The notes below the pieces were generated by a model. The model saw only the letters and a program-made list of their open reading frames with translations, searched no databases and was not told where the DNA came from. The translations under genes and the position numbers were made by a program. From Candidatus Melainabacteria bacterium (GTDB taxonomy: Bacteria; Cyanobacteriota; Vampirovibrionia; Obscuribacterales; Obscuribacteraceae), in NCBI GenBank assembly GCA_016716405.1, contig JADJWK010000002.1:310001-374000 (forward strand): a DNA stretch of 64,000 nt, given 5' to 3'. Shown here one piece after another: positions 8,406 to 18,000 of this stretch (the stretch's first letter is position 1; each line of letters starts with the position of its first letter).

Positions 8406-9284
8406 CTAGTCGTCGTCCACCTGGTGGACGAAGCCGAGTTTCCTGGCTTTCTCGAGATCCTGCTCGGCTTTGGCTTCGTAGATCCGGGAGCGGTTGTAAT
8501 AAGCCGAAGCCAGTTTGCCGTTCATGGATATAGCCTTGTCGATATCGGTCAGAGCCTGGTCGAGCTCGCCGAGCTCGCGTCTGGCATGACCGCGGTTTAG
8601 GTAGGCTCTGGAGAGGTGGGGATTGAGCTCGATTACCTTGTTGCAGTCGTTGACGGCGTCCTTGAAGTTGGCCAGACCGATATTGGTATGGGCGCGGTTG
8701 AGATAAGCCATGGCGAAGTTCGGGTTGAGGGCGATGATCTTGTTGCAGTCCTTGAGGGCGAGATCATGCTTTCCGAGCTGGTTGTAGGCGTTCGAGCGGT
8801 TGGTGTAGGCGATCACCAGATCCGATTTGAGCGCGATAGCTTTATCGCAGTCGGCGATGGCTTTTTCGTATTGCCTTGTTTTGTTGTAGGCCCAGGAGCG
8901 ATTGACATAGGCGGCAGCCAGATTGGGATCCAGGTCGATTGCCTTGGTGGCGTCGGCAATCGCTTCCTTGGGATTGTCCATGAGCATTGCCGCGTTGGCG
9001 CGGTTGGCATAAGCGAGGGCGAAGTCCGGATCGAGCCTGAGGGCCTCGTTGAACTTGGCGAGAGCGGCTCTGGAATTCTTGAACATCAGTAGCTTGACGC
9101 CTTCGCCAAGCCGCTCTCTGGCGGCGGCTTTGTCATCGGTCTTGGTGGCAGCTGCTTTGTCTGATTTCTTGCTCTTCTTGGCCTGAGCCTCGAGCGTAGT
9201 ACCGAATGCGGTTGCTATCAGACCAGAGCACAACGCTGTTAGCAGAAGCTTGTCTCGTTTGTTCAGTGTCTTCGGTCTCGACAT
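8406..9284 (-). CDS. Exported TPR protein
   Basis: Protein of 292 residues with a signal peptide (positive N-terminus, hydrophobic residues about 13-32, AQA cleavage region), a Lys/Ala-rich linker, then six consecutive 34-residue TPRs from about residue 55 to 275 with the typical ALxxFxxALxLDPxxxxAYxNRA pattern. TPRs are protein-binding scaffolds; no catalytic domain accompanies them. It is the last gene of a leftward series mfd - PPIase - TPR, separated from the PPIase by 78 bp. It could assist envelope protein handling together with the PPIase, but that is inferred from order only. Confidence 0.85.
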   Translation of the reverse strand: MSRPKTLNKRDKLLLTALCSGLIATAFGTTLEAQAKKSKKSDKAAATKTDDKAAARERLGEGVKLLMFKNSRAALAKFNEALRLDPDFALAYANRANAAMLMDNPKEAIADATKAIDLDPNLAAAYVNRSWAYNKTRQYEKAIADCDKAIALKSDLVIAYTNRSNAYNQLGKHDLALKDCNKIIALNPNFAMAYLNRAHTNIGLANFKDAVNDCNKVIELNPHLSRAYLNRGHARRELGELDQALTDIDKAISMNGKLASAYYNRSRIYEAKAEQDLEKARKLGFVHQVDDD

Positions 9285-9362
9285 GATATTTGCCCCTCTT
9301 TCTGTACGAGGGTCATTATCTCAGCTTGAAAACGTCAGAGTTGTCCTGTTTTCAATATGTTC

Positions 9363-10793
9363 TCATTTCGAATCCGGCACTCTCTGGTGCAGGATTCCGT
9401 CCTTGGGAACTATATCCGAGAATTGCCTGCTGAAGGTTATCGGGACGGTCTCCCTCTGTTTGAGCAGCCATTCCATTACGGCCAGTCCGGCTACTTTCTG
9501 TGCTATGCGAGGCTTGAGCTCGTCCTTGACTTCGTCGAAAGGCAGGTAGCCCGGAGCCGTCTTGTCGGTGAGCTTGATGATGTGATAGCCGGCAGGGGTT
9601 CGTACCGGTTTGGGATAGATGTCACCCTTGTTCATGGTCTGAATGGCATTGCTGATCGGTCTGAAGATTGTGGTGGAGTTGAGCTTGGCAATGGTTGCGA
9701 AGCCCATATCTCCGCCTGTCTTGGATGCCCGGGCCGGGGCGTCGTCGGTCTTCTCGTTGGCCAGCCTGGCGAAGTCCTCGCCTCTCAGAGCTCTTGCCAG
9801 GAGCTCGTTGGCCTTTTTCGCCTGGGACTGGTCCAGGCTCTTCACCATCTCGGCCTGCTCCTGGGCTGTTTTCTTCGGATACTCGCGCTTGATAGCAGTG
9901 GCCATGCTCGGATAGATACCGAAGTCAGCCGTGGGCGCGGCAATGAAAATCTGGCTCCAGCGGAACCGCCCCGGGTGCCGGAAGCGCTTGTCCCGCATGC
10001 TCAAATAGACGTCGTAAACCGACTTGTCGCTGATCTCGGCTTTCCTGACGATTTTCTCTTTCATCAGGGAGATGAGAAAGTCTTCGATGACGGCGTCTTT
10101 GAGCTGATTCGGTGTAAGAGTGGTGAGCTTGAGAGCCTCTTTGTAGTGGGGCGAGTGCTTGAACTCCACATACTTGTTAAAGGCTGTTTTGCCGAGACCG
10201 GCATGCCGGGCCGCTTGCAGGAGAAGAGAATTGTTGATCATCTCGTTGAGGAGGTTCTCCTCGATCTCGTGGTTGGTGGCTTTCAGGGCGAGTCCCATTT
10301 GCAGGACCTGTTTCTCGAAATCCTTCTCTTTCACCTTGCCGGACTTGAACATGTCCTGAAGCTGCTTGCCTCCCTGTTCCTTGGATTTCTCCAGGAGGCT
10401 CTTCTCTTCCTCGGCGGTCAGCTTTATCCCCTGGCTTTCGGCACGTTTGACTAGATTGCGCTGGAGCTGCGGGTTGGGCTGCAGCATCTGCTTAGCCTGA
10501 CCCTGTTTGTAGCGGAAGGCGTTCTTGTAGTCGCTTACATTGATGGCGTCGTCGCCCACGGTGCAGATGATGGCGGTCTCGGGAATGCGCTCCCGGTTGA
10601 TCTTCTCGGTGATGCCATGAAAATGGATAAGCCTGGAGGCGGCTACCCGGACGTCGCCGGGCGTTTGCACCGCCTGGCCGGGGGTGACCGAGGTGGTCTC
10701 TTTCTTCGCCTCCGGCTGGGTGCATCCGCCTGCGAACAGCGGGATTGCCACGAGTGAGGCGACCGATACAAGCAAGGCTACTCTCAATTCCAA
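9363..10793 (-). CDS. Parvulin-type peptidyl-prolyl isomerase, probable lipoprotein (SurA/PrsA-like)
   Basis: Exported folding catalyst of 476 residues. The N-terminus is a lipoprotein-like signal ending FAGGC, with the candidate lipidated cysteine near residue 24. A SurA-N-like helical domain follows (about 65-260; note ETAIICTVGDDAINVSDY), then a parvulin domain (about 290-450) with GGDMGFATI and AGYHIIKLTDK. The lipobox is imperfect (Ala at -3), so lipidation is likely but not certain. It lies 18 bp downstream of mfd on the same strand and may share its transcript. The likely role is folding of exported and outer-envelope proteins. Confidence 0.88.
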   Translation of the reverse strand: MELRVALLVSVASLVAIPLFAGGCTQPEAKKETTSVTPGQAVQTPGDVRVAASRLIHFHGITEKINRERIPETAIICTVGDDAINVSDYKNAFRYKQGQAKQMLQPNPQLQRNLVKRAESQGIKLTAEEEKSLLEKSKEQGGKQLQDMFKSGKVKEKDFEKQVLQMGLALKATNHEIEENLLNEMINNSLLLQAARHAGLGKTAFNKYVEFKHSPHYKEALKLTTLTPNQLKDAVIEDFLISLMKEKIVRKAEISDKSVYDVYLSMRDKRFRHPGRFRWSQIFIAAPTADFGIYPSMATAIKREYPKKTAQEQAEMVKSLDQSQAKKANELLARALRGEDFARLANEKTDDAPARASKTGGDMGFATIAKLNSTTIFRPISNAIQTMNKGDIYPKPVRTPAGYHIIKLTDKTAPGYLPFDEVKDELKPRIAQKVAGLAVMEWLLKQRETVPITFSRQFSDIVPKDGILHQRVPDSK

Positions 10794-10811
10794 CTCCTGG
10801 CGAATTCTTCT

Positions 10812-13800
10812 TTAACTGGGGCAGGCCTGACTGTTTGAAACCATAGCATCAAGAAGATCCTGAATCAAATCGAGCTGCTCTTCCGGGGACATCCCGTCTG
10901 CTTTCACGGTTATGTAGGGACTCGATCCCTGACCTCCGGCAATCCCCGGTTTATATATTGTAAGCCGTGCCAGATTTTTTGGCAGGCTGTTCTGAATGGG
11001 CAGCCATTGTTGCAACCGGTAGTTGACCATCATCCTTATACCCATCATGTCGGGCTTGATCTGGGTAACCTGGGCACGGCTCGCAAGCAGGCGCAGCTTG
11101 ATTACTTTGACCAGCTGCATGGCTTCTCTCGGCACGGTGCCGAAGCGGTCCTTCCACTCTTCCAGAAGGAAGTCCAGCTCCCTTTCGCTGGTGACATCAG
11201 CCAGGCGCTTGTATTCGATCAGTCTCTGCTCGTTGTCCTGGATATAGGTGTCCGGGATGAAGGCCGTGACGTTCAGGTCGATCTGGGAGTCGAGATCGGT
11301 GGCTACCGCGTTTCCCTTGAGCTCGTTGATGCTTTCGCCCAGGAGCTTGCAATAGAGGTCGAAACCCACCGAGATCATATGACCGTGTTGCTCGGAGCCG
11401 AGAATATTGCCCACTCCTCTGATCTCCATGTCTCTCAGGGCGATCTGGTAGCCGGAGCCCAGGGAGGTGAACTCCCGGATCGCCTTCAGGCGGCTCTGGG
11501 CCTGCTCGGAAAGCACTTTCTGGGGGCGGAAGAGACAGTAGGCGTAGGCCTGGACGTCAGAGCGGCCGACCCGCCCTCGCAACTGATAAAGCTGGGCGAG
11601 TCCGAATTTATCCGCCTCATTGATGATGATCGTGTTGGCGTTGGGGATATCGAGACCGGACTCGATGATCGTGGTGCAGAGCAATATGTCGTATTCGTGA
11701 GCGTTGAAGGCGAGCATGACATTCTCGAGCTCGCGCTCCGGCATCTGGCCGTGACCGACGATTATCCTGGCCTCCGGCACCAGGGTCTTGAGCTCCATAT
11801 AGATCTGCTCGATGGAGTCGACTCTGTTATGAACGAAATAAATCTGACCGCCGCGCTCCATCTCGTGCAGGATGGCAGTGCGCACCAGGGGCAGCTTGTA
11901 TTCGCCCACGAAGGTCTTGACCGGACTGCGGTTGGTGGGCGGGGTGTTGATCAGGGACATGTCCCGGGTTCCCGATAGTGCCATATGCAGTGTGCGTGGT
12001 ATGGGGGTGGCTGACATGGTGAGCACGTCGACCATGACCCGGAGCTGCTTGAGCTTCTCCTTGTGGGCGACCCCGAAACGGTGCTCCTCGTCGATGATCA
12101 CCAGACCGAGATCCTTGAAGCCGATGTCTTTCTGGAGCATGCGGTGGGTGCCCACCACCACGTCGCATTCACCGGTAGCCAGACGGCGCACCACATCGCG
12201 CTGCTCTTTGGCGGTGCGGAAACGAGAGAGCAGACCGACTTTGATTGGATAAGGAGCGAAGCGCTCGCTGATCGTATTGAAGTGCTGTTGAGCCAGTATC
12301 GTGGTCGGTACCAGGACGGCTGCCTGCTTGCCTGACATCACGGTCTTGAAGATGCCCCGGATGGCGACTTCGGTCTTGCCGAAGCCCACGTCCCCGCAGA
12401 TCAACCGGTCGGTGGGCTTCTTCGATTCGAGATCCGCTTTCAGATCCTGAATCGCTTTCCATTGATCCGGGGTCTCCTCGAAAGGAAAGGCTTCCTCCAT
12501 CTCGTACTGCCACGGCGTATCCGGCACGCACTGGTAGCCTTCCTGCTTGGCGCGCAGGGCATAGAGATTGACCAGATCCTCGGCAATCTGCTTGACCGAG
12601 CGCTTCACTCTTTTCTTGGTCGATTCCCATTCGGCGCCTCCCAGCCGCGAGAGTCTCGGCGCATGGTCGCCGGCGCCCCGATAGCGGGAGAGCAGGTTGA
12701 TCTGATCCACCGGGACGTAGAGCTTGTCCTCCCCGGCGTATTGAACGGTCAGATATTCGCGCTGCTGCTTGTCCACCGAGATCCGCTGAACGCCGGTGAA
12801 CTGGCCGATTCCCTGTTTGATGTGCACCACATAGTCGCCGACTTTCAGATCCGAGACCGAGGTGAAGCGCTCATAGCTCTTTTCGGTGGCGGGTCTGCGG
12901 TAGACAGTGGGTTTGCGCTTGAGACCGAACATCTCGCCGTCGGTGATGGAGACGAGCTTCTCGTCATGAATGACAAAGCCGTGGATAAAACCGTAGCGTG
13001 TGACGAATACCGACGTGTCTCGCTCCAGGGGCGTTTTTTCGGTTTCTTCATTGCCGCTGCCGGAGCCGCCGCCCCGGACCTGGGTCGAGTCGCCGGGACC
13101 GGCGACATAGCGGGCGGGACAGTCCCATTCGCGCAGGATTCCCATGATCCTCTGGGGCTGCTCGGTGGAGATTATTACCCGATAGCCTTCCTGGCGCCAG
13201 GCTCTGATTTTCTCCACTACCAGATCCATCTGGTTGCCGAATTTCTCGATGGGCTTGGCGGCGAACTCCACCACCGCATCTTTGTCCTGCTCCTCGAAAA
13301 CCGGCAGGCTGGATATGAAGACCCTCTGGTGCTTCTTGAAGCCGGTGAGCACCTGGTCGGACTCGAGATGCAGAGGACCGGGCAGGGGCAGGAGCCTGCC
13401 GCTCTCGAGACCTTCGTTGAAGGATTTCGAGAGTTTGTCTTCGTAGGATGCCAGAGACTGGGCGACTGAGTCCCATTCGTCGAAGGCGATAAGGGCCTCT
13501 TCCGGCACATAGTCCACCAGGCTGGCGAAGCTCTCGTGCTCGCCATTTTCATGGATATAGGGGGCGTAGTACTCAACCGACTCCGGATAGCCGCCGGAGG
13601 CAAGGGCGGTGAGGTCGTTCTCCATGACCGATCGCAGGGTGTCGGCTGCCTGGTCGGGAAGCCTGCCGATCTCCCGGTCGGTGATCGCCTGGAGCCTGGC
13701 AACCAGGCGGTCGCGCTCTTCGCTCTCGCTTTCGAGAATCACCCACCAGCGTGGCGGAATAGTCGCTGTATCGGTCTCTTCCACCGATCGCTGGCTGTCG

Positions 13801-14447
13801 ATGCTGAAAAGCCTAATGGACTCGATCTCGTCGCCGAAAAGCTCGATGCGCATGGGGGCGCCGGCGCTCGGGAAGATGTCGACGATGTCTCCCCGTATGC
13901 TGAACTCGCCTCTGAGCGTGACCAGGCTCTCCCGGGTATATCCCAGGCGCACCAGGCGTCTGGCCAGATCTTCCGTCTCGATGCTCTGGCCGACATGGAA
14001 TTTCAGGATATTGCTCCTGAGCACCGTCTCAGGCAGCACTCTCTGCATGAGGGCTCGGGCGGCGACTACCACCACATATGGTTCTTGCGGCTCGGAAAGG
14101 AGAAGTTGCAGAACCTCCATCTGGGAGGCGACATTATCCGGCGAACTCAAAACCTGCTCGTAGGGCGAGACCTCCGACGCCGGGTAGAGCAATACTTTGT
14201 ACCGGCTGAGATAAGAGAGCTCCTGGAGATAATGGGCGGCGGTGTGATTGTCCTGCACGACAAGAAAGAGGGGGCGTTTGATCTCGTGCTGGAGACAGCT
14301 CATCACCAGGCTCTTGGCCGAGTCGGTCAGACCGGCCATGTTCAGCTCGGCATGGCTGGCACGGGCCGTCCTGGATAGCAGCCGGGCATAATTCGGGGAG
14401 TTCAGAAATGAATAGTGCAGCGCGTCTGCCAGTTGATTTTCACGCAT
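10812..14447 (-). CDS. mfd: Transcription-repair coupling factor
   Basis: DNA translocase of 1211 residues that removes RNA polymerase stalled at lesions and recruits UvrA. Visible in order: a UvrB-like N-terminal region, the RNA polymerase interaction domain (VGDYVVHIKQGIGQFTG), a RecG-like helicase core with Walker A GDVGFGKTE (about residues 684-692) and the DEEHRFGV box, SATPIPRTL, and the TRG motif near the C-terminal domain. A Gly/Ser/Glu-rich low-complexity insertion (GGGSGSGNEE) before the interaction domain is unusual but probably just a linker. Length is normal. The partner uvrC is elsewhere in this window. Confidence 0.97.
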   Translation of the reverse strand: MRENQLADALHYSFLNSPNYARLLSRTARASHAELNMAGLTDSAKSLVMSCLQHEIKRPLFLVVQDNHTAAHYLQELSYLSRYKVLLYPASEVSPYEQVLSSPDNVASQMEVLQLLLSEPQEPYVVVVAARALMQRVLPETVLRSNILKFHVGQSIETEDLARRLVRLGYTRESLVTLRGEFSIRGDIVDIFPSAGAPMRIELFGDEIESIRLFSIDSQRSVEETDTATIPPRWWVILESESEERDRLVARLQAITDREIGRLPDQAADTLRSVMENDLTALASGGYPESVEYYAPYIHENGEHESFASLVDYVPEEALIAFDEWDSVAQSLASYEDKLSKSFNEGLESGRLLPLPGPLHLESDQVLTGFKKHQRVFISSLPVFEEQDKDAVVEFAAKPIEKFGNQMDLVVEKIRAWRQEGYRVIISTEQPQRIMGILREWDCPARYVAGPGDSTQVRGGGSGSGNEETEKTPLERDTSVFVTRYGFIHGFVIHDEKLVSITDGEMFGLKRKPTVYRRPATEKSYERFTSVSDLKVGDYVVHIKQGIGQFTGVQRISVDKQQREYLTVQYAGEDKLYVPVDQINLLSRYRGAGDHAPRLSRLGGAEWESTKKRVKRSVKQIAEDLVNLYALRAKQEGYQCVPDTPWQYEMEEAFPFEETPDQWKAIQDLKADLESKKPTDRLICGDVGFGKTEVAIRGIFKTVMSGKQAAVLVPTTILAQQHFNTISERFAPYPIKVGLLSRFRTAKEQRDVVRRLATGECDVVVGTHRMLQKDIGFKDLGLVIIDEEHRFGVAHKEKLKQLRVMVDVLTMSATPIPRTLHMALSGTRDMSLINTPPTNRSPVKTFVGEYKLPLVRTAILHEMERGGQIYFVHNRVDSIEQIYMELKTLVPEARIIVGHGQMPERELENVMLAFNAHEYDILLCTTIIESGLDIPNANTIIINEADKFGLAQLYQLRGRVGRSDVQAYAYCLFRPQKVLSEQAQSRLKAIREFTSLGSGYQIALRDMEIRGVGNILGSEQHGHMISVGFDLYCKLLGESINELKGNAVATDLDSQIDLNVTAFIPDTYIQDNEQRLIEYKRLADVTSERELDFLLEEWKDRFGTVPREAMQLVKVIKLRLLASRAQVTQIKPDMMGIRMMVNYRLQQWLPIQNSLPKNLARLTIYKPGIAGGQGSSPYITVKADGMSPEEQLDLIQDLLDAMVSNSQACPS

Positions 14448-14581
14448 GTCTTTTTCGGGTTTCCGGCTGCATTCGGCTCAAAGCTGCAGCGCAGGCAGGG
14501 TGAGAAGGCAAACGAGTATCTTAACATGTATGGCTCGCGGTGTTCCTGAAAGCTAAGTTTCTGTATCTCGCCCGATCAGCT

Positions 14582-15046
14582 CTATTTGCGCTTGCCCAGC
14601 TTTCGCCACCAGGGCACGTTCGGCTCGGGCTCCAGTCGAGATGTAACGAATTCAAAGTACTTCGGATCGTCGGTCTTGAAGATTTCGGCACCGGCTCCCA
14701 TGTATGCCCTGCACAACTCGTCGGCCGCTCGGTCCATGTCCCCCAACTCGTATTGACACTGTCCAAGGCGGAGATGCAGGAACGGATTGCCGAGGCCGTC
14801 GGGGCATTCCATTGCCATGCTGAGGTTGTCGCGACCGGCAACGAAATCACCGCCTAGAAAGTTCGCATCACCAATGGCCGCCAGAATCCATGTTGCAGCT
14901 TCCCATTCCTTTTGCGGCTCCGGCAAGAGATCCCACGCTTCCCAGTACTTTCGCAAAGCGCCAGGATAATCGCCTTTTTCGGCGATGGAATCTCCTTCGG
15001 AGCAGAGTGCTTTGATCTGTTCGTGGATGCTATCCGCCAATTCCAT
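14582..15046 (-). CDS. Small TPR-like protein of a toxin-neighbourhood family
   Basis: Cytoplasmic protein of 154 residues with no signal peptide. It has two to three helix-turn-helix TPR-like units (EKGDYPGALRKYWEAWDLLP, GNPFLHLRLGQCQYELGDMD) and a conserved-looking tail (DDPKYFEFVTSRLEP, PWWRKL). I recognise this as a widespread family of small TPR-like proteins that often turns up as a stand-alone accessory gene, sometimes beside polymorphic toxins. No toxin gene is next to it here. The function is unknown. Confidence 0.65.
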   Translation of the reverse strand: MELADSIHEQIKALCSEGDSIAEKGDYPGALRKYWEAWDLLPEPQKEWEAATWILAAIGDANFLGGDFVAGRDNLSMAMECPDGLGNPFLHLRLGQCQYELGDMDRAADELCRAYMGAGAEIFKTDDPKYFEFVTSRLEPEPNVPWWRKLGKRK

Positions 15047-15158
15047 CTTTCATATCCTCCTGGATTATCGTTCCCTCTTTCACTGGCGGCACAACTTGCC
15101 AAGAGTGCGGATCTTACAGTCTCTTGTCTTGTATGATCAATCGAAGGAGAATGGACTC

Positions 15159-16556
15159 ATGCAGGGCTCGGTCTTCAAATCCAGATTGATATGTCTCCTT
15201 ATCGCCTCGCTCTTGAGCGTCGGGGCTGCCGGGGCGCAGACCGAGAATCAGTACTCTACCGAAGTGGCTCTCAGGCTGGAGCAGGGAACCCTGCTCCTGG
15301 AGCAGGGCGAGCTGGTAAGGGCCAGGGCCGAGTTCGAGGCTGCTCTCAAGATCGATCCCGAGGTTCCGGAAGCCTATAACAACCTGGGCCTCACCTATTA
15401 CAGGGCAGGGGATTTGAAGAGGGCCGCCGAGGCTTACGAGAAGGCCATCGAGATCAATCCGCTCTTCTCGGCCAGTATCTCGAACCTGGCGGCGGTTCGC
15501 TATCAGGAGAAAAGGCTGAAGGAGGCCGCCCAGCTGTTCAACCTTGCCCTGAGCATCGTCCAGGGAAAGGACCCGCAACTCCAGTACAACCTCGCCAATG
15601 TTCTACGGGATTCCAAGCAATACGGCGAGGCTTGCAAGCATTATCTCGAGGCGATCAAGCTCAAACCGGACTTCCATTCGGCTTACAACGGACTGGGGGC
15701 GGTCTATTATTGCCAGGAGGACTATGACCGGGCGGAGAAGGAAGTCCGCAAGGCGATCTCCCTGAAAAGCGACTATTCGCTGGCTTATTACCACCTGGGC
15801 TTGATTCTCTCAGCCAGGAACCGCCTGGACGAGGCCCTGGAGGCTTATCAGAAATCGCTCGGATACGAGAAGAACAAGGCTTACAGGCAGGACACCCAGA
15901 CCAAGATCGACGAGCTCAGGGCTATGATCGCCAGGCGTCAGGGGGCTCCCGATACCGGCGGGCGCGACGCCTCGGTGGGTGGTGTCAGGCGGGACGTGGT
16001 CTCCACCATGCTCTCCCGGGGCGAGTATGCCTCGGCGGAAAGAGAGCTCAAAGGGCTGGTCGATGGTGATTACCGAAAAGATCCCTCAGCCTGGAACAAT
16101 TACGGTTTCGCCCTCATGAAGCAGAAAAAGGATCAGGGCTCCATGGCCGCTTTCCGGAAAGCCATCGACCTGAGCCGGGGCGATCTCGTCGAAGCGCATT
16201 ATAATCTGGCTCAGATTCTGCGGCGGCGCGGAGATTATCTGGGTGCCGAGCGGGAATGCCGGCAGGCGATGGCTATGGCAGCCAAGCACGAGCAGCTCTG
16301 CCCCCTGGTGCACAACCTCCACGGGCTCCTGCTCAAGCGCAGCGGCAGGCTGAAAGAGGCAGACGCCGCCTACAGCCTGGCCATCGCACAGTCCATGGGC
16401 AAACTCTCGGTGGCGCATTACAATCGCGCTATCGTCCTGGAGCGGCTCAACAAAACCAGGGAAGCCGCGGCCGAGTACAAGACCTATTTGAAGGAGGCAC
16501 CTGCCGGCGCCAACGCCGAGCGTGCCCGAGCCCGCCTGCGACGACTGGGCATGTAG
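15159..16556 (+). CDS. Exported TPR protein
   Basis: Protein of 465 residues: signal peptide (about 1-27, ending GAAGAQ), an N-terminal block of about six TPRs (residues 35-260), a linker rich in Arg and Gly (about 270-300), and a second block of about four degenerate TPRs to the end. I chose ATG 15159 because AAGGAG lies nine bases upstream and the signal peptide begins there; the frame is open further upstream but the extension lacks export features and overlaps the divergent gene. The gene is otherwise isolated. It is one of five exported or membrane-bound TPR proteins in the window. Confidence 0.85.
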   Translation: MQGSVFKSRLICLLIASLLSVGAAGAQTENQYSTEVALRLEQGTLLLEQGELVRARAEFEAALKIDPEVPEAYNNLGLTYYRAGDLKRAAEAYEKAIEINPLFSASISNLAAVRYQEKRLKEAAQLFNLALSIVQGKDPQLQYNLANVLRDSKQYGEACKHYLEAIKLKPDFHSAYNGLGAVYYCQEDYDRAEKEVRKAISLKSDYSLAYYHLGLILSARNRLDEALEAYQKSLGYEKNKAYRQDTQTKIDELRAMIARRQGAPDTGGRDASVGGVRRDVVSTMLSRGEYASAERELKGLVDGDYRKDPSAWNNYGFALMKQKKDQGSMAAFRKAIDLSRGDLVEAHYNLAQILRRRGDYLGAERECRQAMAMAAKHEQLCPLVHNLHGLLLKRSGRLKEADAAYSLAIAQSMGKLSVAHYNRAIVLERLNKTREAAAEYKTYLKEAPAGANAERARARLRRLGM

Positions 16557-16683
16557 GCGGACAAGAGCCGCCTCTGCTTCAGGTGAAGCCGCTCGGCCTG
16601 CATTGCCGGTGGTGCCAGTGGTAGTGTCATTTCCAGCCATGCAATATTCAGGAATATGAAGTTTGGTCTGTCTGGCGCCCCGG

Positions 16684-16711
16684 TTGTCAATAAAAATGTG
16701 GTTTTTATAGT
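16684..16711 (+). promoter_or_regulatory. Promoter of mnmA
   Basis: TTGTCA (16684-16689), a 16-bp AT-rich spacer and TATAGT (16706-16711) make a good sigma-70 type promoter. Transcription would begin near 16718, only a few bases before ATG 16725, which supports that start over the in-frame ATG at 16656 and implies a nearly leaderless mRNA. Confidence 0.6.
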
Positions 16712-16724
16712 AAGATTGAGCGCC

Positions 16725-17921
16725 ATGGCAGGAAAAGACACCCGGAGAACGATAGACGAGCCCGTGAACGCCACGGGTCTGAAAGAAGGCGATATGCCGT
16801 CGCCGGAGATGGTCGAGCAGGTATGCATGGTCGCCCAGGCGCGTCCGGTCTCGAGTGTCCCCACCGACCGGGTTCGGGTGGCTGTCTTGATGAGCGGCGG
16901 CGTGGACAGCAGCACCACGGCTTGCCTTCTGCAAGACCAGGGCTATGACGTGGTCGGGGTGACCGGCTGGCTGATCAAGTCAGGCAGCCGCTGCTGCGAC
17001 ACGGGCATGATCGATGCCGCCCGGGTCTGCGAGCAGCTCGACATCGAGCACCATGCCGTCGATCTCCGGGAGCTCTTCAAGAACGAGATCATCGATCAAT
17101 TCCACGGCTCTTATGCGCGGGCGCGCACGCCCTTACCCTGCAGTCTCTGCAATACCATCATCAAATGGGGCGCCCTGCTCAATTATGGTCGAAAGCATCT
17201 GGGTGCCACTTATGTGGCCACCGGTCATTATGCCCGGATAGTGGACACCCCGGAGGGGCGAAAGCTCGCCAGGGCTCTCGACCCCAGAAAAGATCAGTCT
17301 TATGTCCTCTGGGGAATCTCCCGGGAGCAGCTCCAGGCTACGCTTCTTCCCATGGGCGATTACACCAAGGACGAGATTCGCTCCATCGCTTCCGGACGCG
17401 GACTGGTCAGTGCCGATCGTCCGGACAGCCAGGATCTCTGCTTCATCCCCCTTGGCACCACCACCCAGCAGTATCTATCCAATTTCCTGGAAGTGAAACC
17501 CGGTCCGATCATGCATGCGGTAACCGGGGAGTTCCTCGGGGAGCATCAGGGCACTCACAATTTCACCATCGGCCAGCGCCGCGGGATAGGGGTCGCATAC
17601 AGCGAGCCTCTCTATGTCACTTCCATCGATCCCGATACCAGATCGGTTTATGTCGGGCCGAAGGAAGCCCTGCTCCGGCGAGAGCTCACCGCCTCCGATG
17701 TTAACTGGCTGGTGGAGTCTCCGCCGGCGGAGCCCTTCCGCGCCCTCGCAAAAATCAGATACAACAGCCCCGCCTCTCCAGCCCTGGTGACACCACTGGC
17801 TGATGGGCGCTCGTTGAAGGTGCTTTTCGATGAGGCCCAACCGGCGATCACTCCCGGTCAGGTGCTGGGAATTTACGATACCACCGACACATATATACTC
17901 GGCGGCGGTTGGATAGACTGA
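16725..17921 (+). CDS. mnmA: tRNA-specific 2-thiouridylase
   Basis: Adds sulfur to uridine 34 of tRNA-Lys, -Glu and -Gln. The PP-loop SGGVDSS binds ATP; the catalytic cysteines lie in PCSLCN and DLCFIP, and GQRRGIGV and TGHYAR are further family landmarks. From the PP-loop to the end the length is normal. The 398-residue protein carries about 45 extra residues at its N-terminus before VRVAVLMSGG, of no recognised function; an internal start such as ATG 16794 (MPSPEM) would shorten it. The promoter position favours ATG 16725. The gene is monocistronic by spacing. Confidence 0.93.
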   Translation: MAGKDTRRTIDEPVNATGLKEGDMPSPEMVEQVCMVAQARPVSSVPTDRVRVAVLMSGGVDSSTTACLLQDQGYDVVGVTGWLIKSGSRCCDTGMIDAARVCEQLDIEHHAVDLRELFKNEIIDQFHGSYARARTPLPCSLCNTIIKWGALLNYGRKHLGATYVATGHYARIVDTPEGRKLARALDPRKDQSYVLWGISREQLQATLLPMGDYTKDEIRSIASGRGLVSADRPDSQDLCFIPLGTTTQQYLSNFLEVKPGPIMHAVTGEFLGEHQGTHNFTIGQRRGIGVAYSEPLYVTSIDPDTRSVYVGPKEALLRRELTASDVNWLVESPPAEPFRALAKIRYNSPASPALVTPLADGRSLKVLFDEAQPAITPGQVLGIYDTTDTYILGGGWID

Positions 17922-17939
17922 GTCCGCGAAAAAATCTAG

Positions 17940-17968
17940 TTGTAGCGTTAGAATAAGTGTTGTACATT
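17940..17968 (+). promoter_or_regulatory. Candidate promoter of the amidase gene
   Basis: TTGTAG (17940-17945), a 17-bp spacer and TACATT (17963-17968) fit a sigma-70 type promoter. The expected transcript starts near 17975, followed by AGAGG (17987-17991) as ribosome binding site for GTG 18001. Confidence 0.5.
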
Positions 17969-18000
17969 TATTGTGCTTTTTCGCCTAGAGGTCATTGCCG

